A stretch of 64,000 bases of DNA from Pseudeuparius sepicola (Eukaryota > Arthropoda > Insecta > Coleoptera > Anthribidae). The stretch is from positions 1,306,225 to 1,370,224 of the forward strand of contig OY987308.1 of NCBI GenBank assembly GCA_963920635.1. The letters are read 5' to 3'. This document shows, one piece after another, positions 24,613 to 36,744 of this stretch (position 1 is its first letter; every line of letters starts with the position of its first letter). The position numbers and the translations under genes were made by a program. The notes below the pieces were generated by a model. It made no database searches and was not told the DNA's origin. It saw only the letters and a list, made by a program, of their open reading frames with translations.

Positions 24613-26416
24613 TTATGATTCGATGTGCGCCAACGGCGCCTTGTAAAAACTGTTGGAGAGGGTCTCCCCTACAACCCATACAACGCCGAAACATTTGCCA
24701 GGCCGTAGGAAAAACACGACAGGCGAAAAACTGTCAAAAATCTGTATATCCCGGACAAAAAAAAATCGCCATTTCTTTATGATTCGATGTGCGCCAACGG
24801 CGCCTTGTAAAAACTGTTGGAGAGGGTCTCCCCCACACCCCATACAACGCCGAAACATTTGCCAGGCCGTAGGAAATAAACTACAGGCGAAAAACCGTCA
24901 AAAATCTGTATATCCCGGACAAAAAAAAATCGCCATTTCTTTATGATTCGATGTGCGCCAACGGCGCCTTGTAAAAACTGTTGGGGAGGGTCCCCCCTAC
25001 AACCCATACAACGCCGAAACATTTGCCAGGCCGTAGGAAAAACACGACAGGCGAAAAACTGTCAAAAATCTGTATATCCCGGACAAAAAAAAATCGCCAT
25101 TTCTTTATGATTCGATGTGCGCCAACGGCGCCTTGTAAAAACTGTTGGGGAGGGTCCCCCCTACAACCCATACAACGCCGAAACATTTGCCAGGCCGTAG
25201 GAAAAACACGACAGGCGAAAAACTGTCAAAAATCTGTATATCCCGGACAAAAAAAAATCGCCATTTCTTTATGATTCGATGTGCGCCAACGGCGCCTTGT
25301 AAAAACTGTTGGGGAGGGTCCCCCCTACAACCCATACAACGCCGAAACATTTGCCAGGCCGTAGGAAAAACACGACAGGCGAAAAACTGTCAAAACTCTG
25401 TATATCCCGGACAAAAAAAAATCGCCATTTCTTTATGATTCGATGTGCGCCAACGGCGCCTTGTAAAAACTGTTGGGGAGGGTCCCCCCTACAACCCATA
25501 CAACGCCGAAACATTTGCCAGGCCGTAGGAAAAACACGACAGGCGAAAAACTGTCAAAACTCTGTATATCCCGGACAAAAAAAAATCGCCATTTCTTTAT
25601 GATTCGATGTGCGCCAACGGCGCCTTGTAAAAACTGTTGGAGAGGGTCTCCCCCACACCCCATACAACGCCGAAACATTTGCCAGGCCGTAGGAAAAACA
25701 CGACAGGCGAAAAACTGTCAAAACTCTGTATATCCCGGACAAAAAAAAATCGCCATTTCTTTATGATTCGATGTGCGCCAACGGCGCCTTGTAAAAACTG
25801 TTGGGGAGGGTCCCCCCTACAACCCATACAACGCCGAAACATTTGCCAGGCCGTAGGAAAAACACGACAGGCGAAAAACTGTCAAAACTCTGTATATCCC
25901 GGACAAAAAAAAATCGCCATTTCTTTATGATTCGATGTGCGCCAACGGCGCCTTGTAAAAACTGTTGGAGAGGGTCTCCCCCACACCCCATACAACGCCG
26001 AAACATTTGCCAGGCCGTAGGAAAAACACGACAGGCGAAAAACTGTCAAAACTCTGTATATCCCGGACAAAAAAAAATCGCCATTTCTTTATGATTCGAT
26101 GTGCGCCAACGGCGCCTTGTAAAAACTGTTGGGGAGGGTCCCCCCTACAACCCATACAACGCCGAAACATTTGCCAGGCCGTAGGAAAAACACGACAGGC
26201 GAAAAACTGTCAAAACTCTGTATATCCCGGACAAAAAAAAATCGCCATTTCTTTATGATTCGATGTGCGCCAACGGCGCCTTGTAAAAACTGTTGGAGAG
26301 GGTCTCCCCCACACCCCATACAACGCCGAAACATTTGCCAGGCCGTAGGAAATAAACTACAGGCGAAAAACCGTCAAAACTCTGTATATCCCGGACAAAA
26401 AAAAATCGCCATTTCT
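24613..26416. repeat. 11-mer block, copy 1 (e'b-d-b-b-a-a-e-a-e-a-c)
   Basis: Eleven monomers in the order e'b, d, b, b, a, a, e, a, e, a, c (1804 bp). The same order recurs at 28549-30352, exactly 3936 bp (24 monomers) downstream. The flanking monomers differ, which defines the ends of the duplicated block. Confidence 0.82.
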
Positions 26417-28220
26417 TTATGATTCGATGTGCGCCAACGGCGCCTTGTAAAAACTGTTGGGGAGGGTCCCCCCTACAACCCATACAACGCCGAAACATTT
26501 GCCAGGCCGTAGGAAAAACACGACAGGCGAAAAACTGTCAAAACTCTGTATATCCCGGACAAAAAAAAATCGCCATTTCTTTATGATTCGATGTGCGCCA
26601 ACGGCGCCTTGTAAAAACTGTTGGAGAGGGTCTCCCCCACACCCCATACAACGCCGAAACATTTGCCAGGCCGTAGGAAATAAACTACAGGCGAAAAACC
26701 GTCAAAAATCTGTATATCCCGGACAAAAAAAAATCGCCATTTCTTTATGATTCGATGTGCGCCAACGGCGCCTTGTAAAAACTGTTGGGGAGGGTCCCCC
26801 CTACAACCCATACAACGCCGAAACATTTGCCAGGCCGTAGGAAAAACACGACAGGCGAAAAACTGTCAAAACTCTGTATATCCCGGACAAAAAAAAATCG
26901 CCATTTCTTTATGATTCGATGTGCGCCAACGGCGCCTTGTAAAAACTGTTGGAGAGGGTCTCCCCCACACCCCATACAACGCCGAAACATTTGCCAGGCC
27001 GTAGGAAATAAACTACAGGCGAAAAACCGTCAAAAATCTGTATATCCCGGACAAAAAAAAATCGCCATTTCTTTATGATTCGATGTGCGCCAACGGCGCC
27101 TTGTAAAAACTGTTGGGGAGGGTCCCCCCTACAACCCATACAACGCCGAAACATTTGCCAGGCCGTAGGAAAAACACGACAGGCGAAAAACTGTCAAAAA
27201 TCTGTATATCCCGGACAAAAAAAAATCGCCATTTCTTTATGATTCGATGTGCGCCAACGGCGCCTTGTAAAAACTGTTGGGGAGGGTCCCCCCTACAACC
27301 CATACAACGCCGAAACATTTGCCAGGCCGTAGGAAAAACACGACAGGCGAAAAACTGTCAAAACTCTGTATATCCCGGACAAAAAAAAATCGCCATTTCT
27401 TTATGATTCGATGTGCGCCAACGGCGCCTTGTAAAAACTGTTGGGGAGGGTCCCCCCTACAACCCATACAACGCCGAAACATTTGCCAGGCCGTAGGAAA
27501 AACACGTCAGGCGAAAAACTGTCAAAACTCTGTATATCCCGGACAAAAAAAAATCGCCATTTCTTTATGATTCGATGTGCGCCAACGGCGCCTTGTAAAA
27601 ACTGTTGGAGAGGGTCTCCCCCACACCCCATACAACGCCGAAACATTTGCCAGGCCGTAGGAAATAAACTACAGGCGAAAAACCGTCAAAAATCTGTATA
27701 TCCCGGACAAAAAAAAATCGCCATTTCTTTATGATTCGATGTGCGCCAACGGCGCCTTGTAAAAACTGTTGGGGAGGGTCCCCCCTACAACCCATACAAC
27801 GCCGAAACATTTGCCAGGCCGTAGGAAAAACACGACAGGCGAAAAACTGTCAAAAATCTGTATATCCCGGACAAAAAAAAATCGCCATTTCTTTATGATT
27901 CGATGTGCGCCAACGGCGCCTTGTAAAAACTGTTGGGGAGGGTCCCCCCTACAACCCATACAACGCCGAAACATTTGCCAGGCCGTAGGAAAAACACGAC
28001 AGGCGAAAAACTGTCAAAACTCTGTATATCCCGGACAAAAAAAAATCGCCATTTCTTTATGATTCGATGTGCGCCAACGGCGCCTTGTAAAAACTGTTGG
28101 AGAGGGTCTCCCCCACACCCCATACAACGCCGAAACATTTGCCAGGCCGTAGGAAAAACACGACAGGCGAAAAACTGTCAAAACTCTGTATATCCCGGAC
28201 AAAAAAAAATCGCCATTTCT

Positions 28221-28384
28221 TTATGATTCGATGTGCGCCAACGGCGCCTTGTAAAAACTATTGGAGAGGGTCTCCCCCACACCCCATACAACGCCGAAAC
28301 ATTTGCCAGGCCGTAGGAAAAACACGACAGGCGAAAAACTGTCAAAACTCTGTATATCCCGGACAAAAAAAAATCGCCATTTCT
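28221..28384. repeat. Monomer class g (CTATTGG variant of class e)
   Basis: This is class e with G to A just before segment L: AAAAACTATTGGAGAGG instead of AAAAACTGTTGGAGAGG. A g' form also has CACGTC (for example 21333, 22481, 53471, 54127). All copies I saw lie between 21.3 and 59.8 kb; none is in the left 21 kb. The change looks derived and has spread by block duplication, often as adjacent pairs (30517/30681, 35761/35925, 41171/41335, 42811/42975, 52815/52979). Confidence 0.85.
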
Positions 28385-28712
28385 TCATGATTCGATGTGC
28401 GCCAACGGCGCCTTGTAAAAACTGTTGGAGAGGGTCTCCCCTACAACCCATACAACGCCGAAACATTTGCCAGGCCGTAGGAAAAACACGACAGGCGAAA
28501 AACTGTCAAAACTCTGTATATCCCGGACAAAAAAAAATCGCCATTTCTTCATGATTCGATGTGCGCCAACGGCGCCTTGTAAAAACTGTTGGAGAGGGTC
28601 TCCCCTACAACCCATACAACGCCGAAACATTTGCCAGGCCGTAGGAAAAACACGACAGGCGAAAAACTGTCAAAAATCTGTATATCCCGGACAAAAAAAA
28701 ATCGCCATTTCT
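28385..28712. repeat. Adjacent e' and e'b monomers with a shared TTCTTCATG junction change
   Basis: Both copies are preceded by ATTTCTTCATG instead of ATTTCTTTATG (C at 28386 and 28550), a change I saw nowhere else. They also share the unusual e' form of segment L. The pair looks like a single-monomer duplication or conversion. Confidence 0.78.
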
Positions 28713-30352
28713 TTATGATTCGATGTGCGCCAACGGCGCCTTGTAAAAACTGTTGGAGAGGGTCTCCCCCACACCCCATACAACGCCGAAACATTTGCCA
28801 GGCCGTAGGAAATAAACTACAGGCGAAAAACCGTCAAAAATCTGTATATCCCGGACAAAAAAAAATCGCCATTTCTTTATGATTCGATGTGCGCCAACGG
28901 CGCCTTGTAAAAACTGTTGGGGAGGGTCCCCCCTACAACCCATACAACGCCGAAACATTTGCCAGGCCGTAGGAAAAACACGACAGGCGAAAAACTGTCA
29001 AAAATCTGTATATCCCGGACAAAAAAAAATCGCCATTTCTTTATGATTCGATGTGCGCCAACGGCGCCTTGTAAAAACTGTTGGGGAGGGTCCCCCCTAC
29101 AACCCATACAACGCCGAAACATTTGCGAGGCCGTAGGAAAAACACGACAGGCGAAAAACTGTCAAAAATCTGTATATCCCGGACAAAAAAAAATCGCCAT
29201 TTCTTTATGATTCGATGTGCGCCAACGGCGCCTTGTAAAAACTGTTGGGGAGGGTCCCCCCTACAACCCATACAACGCCGAAACATTTGCCAGGCCGTAG
29301 GAAAAACACGACAGGCGAAAAACTGTCAAAACTCTGTATATCCCGGACAAAAAAAAATCGCCATTTCTTTATGATTCGATGTGCGCCAACGGCGCCTTGT
29401 AAAAACTGTTGGGGAGGGTCCCCCCTACAACCCATACAACGCCGAAACATTTGCCAGGCCGTAGGAAAAACACGACAGGCGAAAAACTGTCAAAACTCTG
29501 TATATCCCGGACAAAAAAAAATCGCCATTTCTTTATGATTCGATGTGCGCCAACGGCGCCTTGTAAAAACTGTTGGAGAGGGTCTCCCCCACACCCCATA
29601 CAACGCCGAAACATTTGCCAGGCCGTAGGAAAAACACGACAGGCGAAAAACTGTCAAAACTCTGTATATCCCGGACAAAAAAAAATCGCCATTTCTTTAT
29701 GATTCGATGTGCGCCAACGGCGCCTTGTAAAAACTGTTGGGGAGGGTCCCCCCTACAACCCATACAACGCCGAAACATTTGCCAGGCCGTAGGAAAAACA
29801 CGACAGGCGAAAAACTGTCAAAACTCTGTATATCCCGGACAAAAAAAAATCGCCATTTCTTTATGATTCGATGTGCGCCAACGGCGCCTTGTAAAAACTG
29901 TTGGAGAGGGTCTCCCCCACACCCCATACAACGCCGAAACATTTGCCAGGCCGTAGGAAAAACACGACAGGCGAAAAACTGTCAAAACTCTGTATATCCC
30001 GGACAAAAAAAAATCGCCATTTCTTTATGATTCGATGTGCGCCAACGGCGCCTTGTAAAAACTGTTGGGGAGGGTCCCCCCTACAACCCATACAACGCCG
30101 AAACATTTGCCAGGCCGTAGGAAAAACACGACAGGCGAAAAACTGTCAAAACTCTGTATATCCCGGACAAAAAAAAATCGCCATTTCTTTATGATTCGAT
30201 GTGCGCCAACGGCGCCTTGTAAAAACTGTTGGAGAGGGTCTCCCCCACACCCCATACAACGCCGAAACATTTGCCAGGCCGTAGGAAATAAACTACAGGC
30301 GAAAAACCGTCAAAACTCTGTATATCCCGGACAAAAAAAAATCGCCATTTCT
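28549..30352. repeat. 11-mer block, copy 2
   Basis: Same order e'b, d, b, b, a, a, e, a, e, a, c as at 24613. Its second b monomer carries the private TTTGCGAGG (G at 29127), absent from copy 1, so this change arose or was introduced after the block was duplicated. Confidence 0.82.
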
Positions 30353-31336
30353 TTATGATTCGATGTGCGCCAACGGCGCCTTGTAAAAACTGTTGGGGAG
30401 GGTCCCCCCTACAACCCATACAACGCCGAAACATTTGCCAGGCCGTAGGAAAAACACGTCAGGCGAAAAACTGTCAAAACTCTGTATATCCCGGACAAAA
30501 AAAAATCGCCATTTCTTTATGATTCGATGTGCGCCAACGGCGCCTTGTAAAAACTATTGGAGAGGGTCTCCCCCACACCCCATACAACGCCGAAACATTT
30601 GCCAGGCCGTAGGAAAAACACGACAGGCGAAAAACTGTCAAAACTCTGTATATCCCGGACAAAAAAAAATCGCCATTTCTTTATGATTCGATGTGCGCCA
30701 ACGGCGCCTTGTAAAAACTATTGGAGAGGGTCTCCCCCACACCCCATACAACGCCGAAACATTTGCCAGGCCGTAGGAAAAACACGACAGGCGAAAAACT
30801 GTCAAAACTCTGTATATCCCGGACAAAAAAAAATCGCCATTTCTTTATGATTCGATGTGCGCCAACGGCGCCTTGTAAAAACTGTTGGAGAGGGTCTCCC
30901 CCACACCCCATACAACGCCGAAACATTTGCCAGGCCGTAGGAAATAAACTACAGGCGAAAAACCGTCAAAAATCTGTATATCCCGGACAAAAAAAAATCG
31001 CCATTTCTTTATGATTCGATGTGCGCCAACGGCGCCTTGTAAAAACTGTTGGGGAGGGTCCCCCCTACAACCCATACAACGCCGAAACATTTGCCAGGCC
31101 GTAGGAAATAAACTACAGGCGAAAAACCGTCAAAACTCTGTATATCCCGGACAAAAAAAAATCGCCATTTCTTTATGATTCGATGTGCGCCAACGGCGCC
31201 TTGTAAAAACTGTTGGGGAGGGTCCCCCCTACAACCCATACAACGCCGAAACATTTGCCAGGCCGTAGGAAAAACACGACAGGCGAAAAACTGTCAAAAC
31301 TCTGTATATCCCGGACAAAAAAAAATCGCCATTTCT
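29861..31336. repeat. 9-mer block e-a-c-a'-g-g-d-f-a, copy 1
   Basis: Nine monomers (1476 bp) with a class order shared with 42155-43630. The distance between them is 12,294 bp, which is 75 x 164 minus 6. The 6 bp are exactly the shortfall of the five h monomers lying between them (one of 162 bp and four of 163 bp). Confidence 0.8.
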
Positions 31337-31992
31337 TTATGATTCGATGTGCGCCAACGGCGCCTTGTAAAAACTGTTGGAGAGGGTCTCCCCCACACCC
31401 CATACAACGCCGAAACATTTGCCAGGCCGTAGGAAATAAACTACAGGCGAAAAACCGTCAAAAATCTGTATATCCCGGACAAAAAAAAATCGCCATTTCT
31501 TTATGATTCGATGTGCGCCAACGGCGCCTTGTAAAAACTGTTGGGGAGGGTCCCCCCTACAACCCATACAACGCCGAAACATTTGCCAGGCCGTAGGAAA
31601 TAAACTACAGGCGAAAAACCGTCAAAACTCTGTATATCCCGGACAAAAAAAAATCGCCATTTCTTTATGATTCGATGTGCGCCAACGGCGCCTTGTAAAA
31701 ACTGTTGGGGAGGGTCCCCCCTACAACCCATACAACGCCGAAACATTTGCCAGGCCGTAGGAAATAAACTACAGGCGAAAAACCGTCAAAACTCTGTATA
31801 TCCCGGACAAAAAAAAATCGCCATTTCTTTATGATTCGATGTGCGCCAACGGCGCCTTGTAAAAACTGTTGGGGAGGGTCCCCCCTACAACCCATACAAC
31901 GCCGAAACATTTGCCAGGCCGTAGGAAAAACACGACAGGCGAAAAACTGTCAAAACTCTGTATATCCCGGACAAAAAAAAATCGCCATTTCT

Positions 31993-32154
31993 TTATGATT
32001 CGATGTGCGCCAACGGCGCCTTGTAAAAACTGTTGGGGAGGGTCTCCCCCACACCCCATACAACGCCGAAACATTTGCCAGGCCGTAGGAAAAAAACGAC
32101 AGGCGAAAAACCGTCAAAACTCTGTAAATCCCGGGAAAAAAAATCGCCATTTCT
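31993..32154. repeat. Monomer class h, 162-bp form
   Basis: Segment L is a hybrid (GGGGAGGG then TCTCCCCC, ACACCCC). Segment M reads GGAAAAAAACGACAGG with ACCGTC, and the tail reads CTGTAAATCCCGGG, A8, TCGCC, giving 162 bp and a CCCGGG site at 32130-32135. It differs from the other four h copies by lacking one T after the A tract. It is the leftmost h. Confidence 0.86.
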
Positions 32155-32810
32155 TTATGATTCGATGTGCGCCAACGGCGCCTTGTAAAAACTGTTGGGG
32201 AGGGTCCCCCCTACAACCCATACAACGCCGAAACATTTGCCAGGCCGTAGGAAAAACACGACAGGCGAAAAACTGTCAAAACTCTGTATATCCCGGACAA
32301 AAAAAAATCGCCATTTCTTTATGATTCGATGTGCGCCAACGGCGCCTTGTAAAAACTGTTGGGGAGGGTCCCCCCTACAACCCATACAACGCCGAAACAT
32401 TTGCCAGGCCGTAGGAAAAACACGACAGGCGAAAAACTGTCAAAACTCTGTATATCCCGGACAAAAAAAAATCGCCATTTCTTTATGATTCGATGTGCGC
32501 CAACGGCGCCTTGTAAAAACTGTTGGAGAGGGTCTCCCCCACACCCCATACAACGCCGAAACATTTGCCAGGCCGTAGGAAATAAACTACAGGCGAAAAA
32601 CCGTCAAAACTCTGTATATCCCGGACAAAAAAAAATCGCCATTTCTTTATGATTCGATGTGCGCCAACGGCGCCTTGTAAAAACTGTTGGGGAGGGTCCC
32701 CCCTACAACCCATACAACGCCGAAACATTTGCCAGGCCGTAGGAAAAACACGACAGGCGAAAAACTGTCAAAACTCTGTATATCCCGGACAAAAAAAAAT
32801 CGCCATTTCT

Positions 32811-33957
32811 TTATGATTCGATGTGCGCCAACGGCGCCTTGTAAAAACTGTTGGGGAGGGTCTCCCCCACACCCCATACAACGCCGAAACATTTGCCAGG
32901 CCGTAGGAAAAAAACGACAGGCGAAAAACCGTCAAAACTCTGTAAATCCCGGGAAAAAAAATTCGCCATTTCTTTATGATTCGATGTGCGCCAACGGCGC
33001 CTTGTAAAAACTGTTGGGGAGGGTCCCCCCTACAACCCATACAACGCCGAAACATTTGCCAGGCCGTAGGAAAAACACGTCAGGCGAAAAACTGTCAAAA
33101 CTCTGTATATCCCGGACAAAAAAAAATCGCCATTTCTTTATGATTCGATGTGCGCCAACGGCGCCTTGTAAAAACTGTTGGGGAGGGTCCCCCCTACAAC
33201 CCATACAACGCCGAAACATTTGCCAGGCCGTAGGAAAAACACGACAGGCGAAAAACTGTCAAAACTCTGTATATCCCGGACAAAAAAAAATCGCCATTTC
33301 TTTATGATTCGATGTGCGCCAACGGCGCCTTGTAAAAACTATTGGAGAGGGTCTCCCCCACACCCCATACAACGCCGAAACATTTGCCAGGCCGTAGGAA
33401 AAACACGACAGGCGAAAAACTGTCAAAACTCTGTATATCCCGGACAAAAAAAAATCGCCATTTCTTTATGATTCGATGTGCGCCAACGGCGCCTTGTAAA
33501 AACTGTTGGGGAGGGTCCCCCCTACAACCCATACAACGCCGAAACATTTGCCAGGCCGTAGGAAAAACACGACAGGCGAAAAACTGTCAAAAATCTGTAT
33601 ATCCCGGACAAAAAAAAATCGCCATTTCTTTATGATTCGATGTGCGCCAACGGCGCCTTGTAAAAACTGTTGGGGAGGGTCCCCCCTACAACCCATACAA
33701 CGCCGAAACATTTGCCAGGCCGTAGGAAAAACACGACAGGCGAAAAACTGTCAAAACTCTGTATATCCCGGACAAAAAAAAATCGCCATTTCTTTATGAT
33801 TCGATGTGCGCCAACGGCGCCTTGTAAAAACTGTTGGGGAGGGTCCCCCCTACAACCCATACAACGCCGAAACATTTGCCAGGCCGTAGGAAAAACACGA
33901 CAGGCGAAAAACTGTCAAAACTCTGTATATCCCGGACAAAAAAAAATCGCCATTTCT
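32811..33957. repeat. h-anchored block, short 7-mer form (1147 bp)
   Basis: Order h, a', a, g, b, a, a. The h monomer (32811-32973) is 163 bp, with CTGTAAATCCCGGG, A8 and TTCGCC. This block equals the first three and last four monomers of the 16-mer at 36745, so it looks like that unit with nine monomers removed, or the ancestor before their insertion. Confidence 0.8.
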
Positions 33958-36744
33958 TTATGATTCGATGTGCGCCAACGGCGCCTTGTAAAAACTGTTG
34001 GGGAGGGTCTCCCCCACACCCCATACAACGCCGAAACATTTGCCAGGCCGTAGGAAAAAAACGACAGGCGAAAAACCGTCAAAACTCTGTAAATCCCGGG
34101 AAAAAAAATTCGCCATTTCTTTATGATTCGATGTGCGCCAACGGCGCCTTGTAAAAACTGTTGGGGAGGGTCCCCCCTACAACCCATACAACGCCGAAAC
34201 ATTTGCCAGGCCGTAGGAAAAACACGTCAGGCGAAAAACTGTCAAAACTCTGTATATCCCGGACAAAAAAAAATCGCCATTTCTTTATGATTCGATGTGC
34301 GCCAACGGCGCCTTGTAAAAACTGTTGGGGAGGGTCCCCCCTACAACCCATACAACGCCGAAACATTTGCCAGGCCGTAGGAAAAACACGACAGGCGAAA
34401 AACTGTCAAAACTCTGTATATCCCGGACAAAAAAAAATCGCCATTTCTTTATGATTCGATGTGCGCCAACGGCGCCTTGTAAAAACTGTTGGAGAGGGTC
34501 TCCCCCACACCCCATACAACGCCGAAACATTTGCCAGGCCGTAGGAAATAAACTACAGGCGAAAAACCGTCAAAAATCTGTATATCCCGGACAAAAAAAA
34601 ATCGCCATTTCTTTATGATTCGATGTGCGCCAACGGCGCCTTGTAAAAACTGTTGGGGAGGGTCCCCCCTACAACCCATACAACGCCGAAACATTTGCCA
34701 GGCCGTAGGAAAAACACGACAGGCGAAAAACTGTCAAAAATCTGTATATCCCGGACAAAAAAAAATCGCCATTTCTTTATGATTCGATGTGCGCCAACGG
34801 CGCCTTGTAAAAACTGTTGGGGAGGGTCCCCCCTACAACCCATACAACGCCGAAACATTTGCCAGGCCGTAGGAAAAACACGACAGGCGAAAAACTGTCA
34901 AAAATCTGTATATCCCGGACAAAAAAAAATCGCCATTTCTTTATGATTCGATGTGCGCCAACAGCGCCTTGTAAAAACTGTTGGAGAGGGTCTCCCCCAC
35001 ACCCCATACAACGCCGAAACATTTGCCAGGCCGTAGGAAATAAACTACAGGCGAAAAACCGTCAAAAATCTGTATATCCCGGACAAAAAAAAATCGCCAT
35101 TTCTTTATGATTCGATGTGCGCCAACGGCGCCTTGTAAAAACTGTTGGAGAGGGTCTCCCCCACACCCCATACAACGCCGAAACATTTGCCAGGCCGTAG
35201 GAAAAACACGACAGGCGAAAAACTGTCAAAACTCTGTATATCCCGGACAAAAAAAAATCGCCATTTCTTTATGATTCGATGTGCGCCAACGGCGCCTTGT
35301 AAAAACTGTTGGGGAGGGTCCCCCCTACAACCCATACAACGCCGAAACATTTGCCAGGCCGTAGGAAAAACACGACAGGCGAAAAACTGTCAAAACTCTG
35401 TATATCCCGGACAAAAAAAAATCGCCATTTCTTTATGATTCGATGTGCGCCAACGGCGCCTTGTAAAAACTGTTGGAGAGGGTCTCCCCCACACCCCATA
35501 CAACGCCGAAACATTTGCCAGGCCGTAGGAAATAAACTACAGGCGAAAAACCGTCAAAACTCTGTATATCCCGGACAAAAAAAAATCGCCATTTCTTTAT
35601 GATTCGATGTGCGCCAACGGCGCCTTGTAAAAACTGTTGGGGAGGGTCCCCCCTACAACCCATACAACGCCGAAACATTTGCCAGGCCGTAGGAAAAACA
35701 CGTCAGGCGAAAAACTGTCAAAACTCTGTATATCCCGGACAAAAAAAAATCGCCATTTCTTTATGATTCGATGTGCGCCAACGGCGCCTTGTAAAAACTA
35801 TTGGAGAGGGTCTCCCCCACACCCCATACAACGCCGAAACATTTGCCAGGCCGTAGGAAAAACACGACAGGCGAAAAACTGTCAAAACTCTGTATATCCC
35901 GGACAAAAAAAAATCGCCATTTCTTTATGATTCGATGTGCGCCAACGGCGCCTTGTAAAAACTATTGGAGAGGGTCTCCCCCACACCCCATACAACGCCG
36001 AAACATTTGCCAGGCCGTAGGAAAAACACGACAGGCGAAAAACTGTCAAAACTCTGTATATCCCGGACAAAAAAAAATCGCCATTTCTTTATGATTCGAT
36101 GTGCGCCAACGGCGCCTTGTAAAAACTGTTGGAGAGGGTCTCCCCCACACCCCATACAACGCCGAAACATTTGCCAGGCCGTAGGAAAAACACGACAGGC
36201 GAAAAACTGTCAAAACTCTGTATATCCCGGACAAAAAAAAATCGCCATTTCTTTATGATTCGATGTGCGCCAACGGCGCCTTGTAAAAACTGTTGGGGAG
36301 GGTCCCCCCTACAACCCATACAACGCCGAAACATTTGCCAGGCCGTAGGAAAAACACGACAGGCGAAAAACTGTCAAAAATCTGTATATCCCGGACAAAA
36401 AAAAATCGCCATTTCTTTATGATTCGATGTGCGCCAACGGCGCCTTGTAAAAACTGTTGGGGAGGGTCCCCCCTACAACCCATACAACGCCGAAACATTT
36501 GCCAGGCCGTAGGAAAAACACGACAGGCGAAAAACTGTCAAAACTCTGTATATCCCGGACAAAAAAAAATCGCCATTTCTTTATGATTCGATGTGCGCCA
36601 ACGGCGCCTTGTAAAAACTGTTGGGGAGGGTCCCCCCTACAACCCATACAACGCCGAAACATTTGCCAGGCCGTAGGAAAAACACGACAGGCGAAAAACT
36701 GTCAAAACTCTGTATATCCCGGACAAAAAAAAATCGCCATTTCT
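33958..36744. repeat. h-anchored higher-order repeat, copy 1 (17-mer, 2787 bp)
   Basis: Order h, a', a, d, b, b, d, e, a, c, a', g, g, e, b, a, a. A private CCAACAGCGCC disrupts dyad 1 near 34958, in the second d of this copy, and is absent at the matching place in the next copies. The length is 17 x 164 minus the one base missing from h. Confidence 0.86.
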
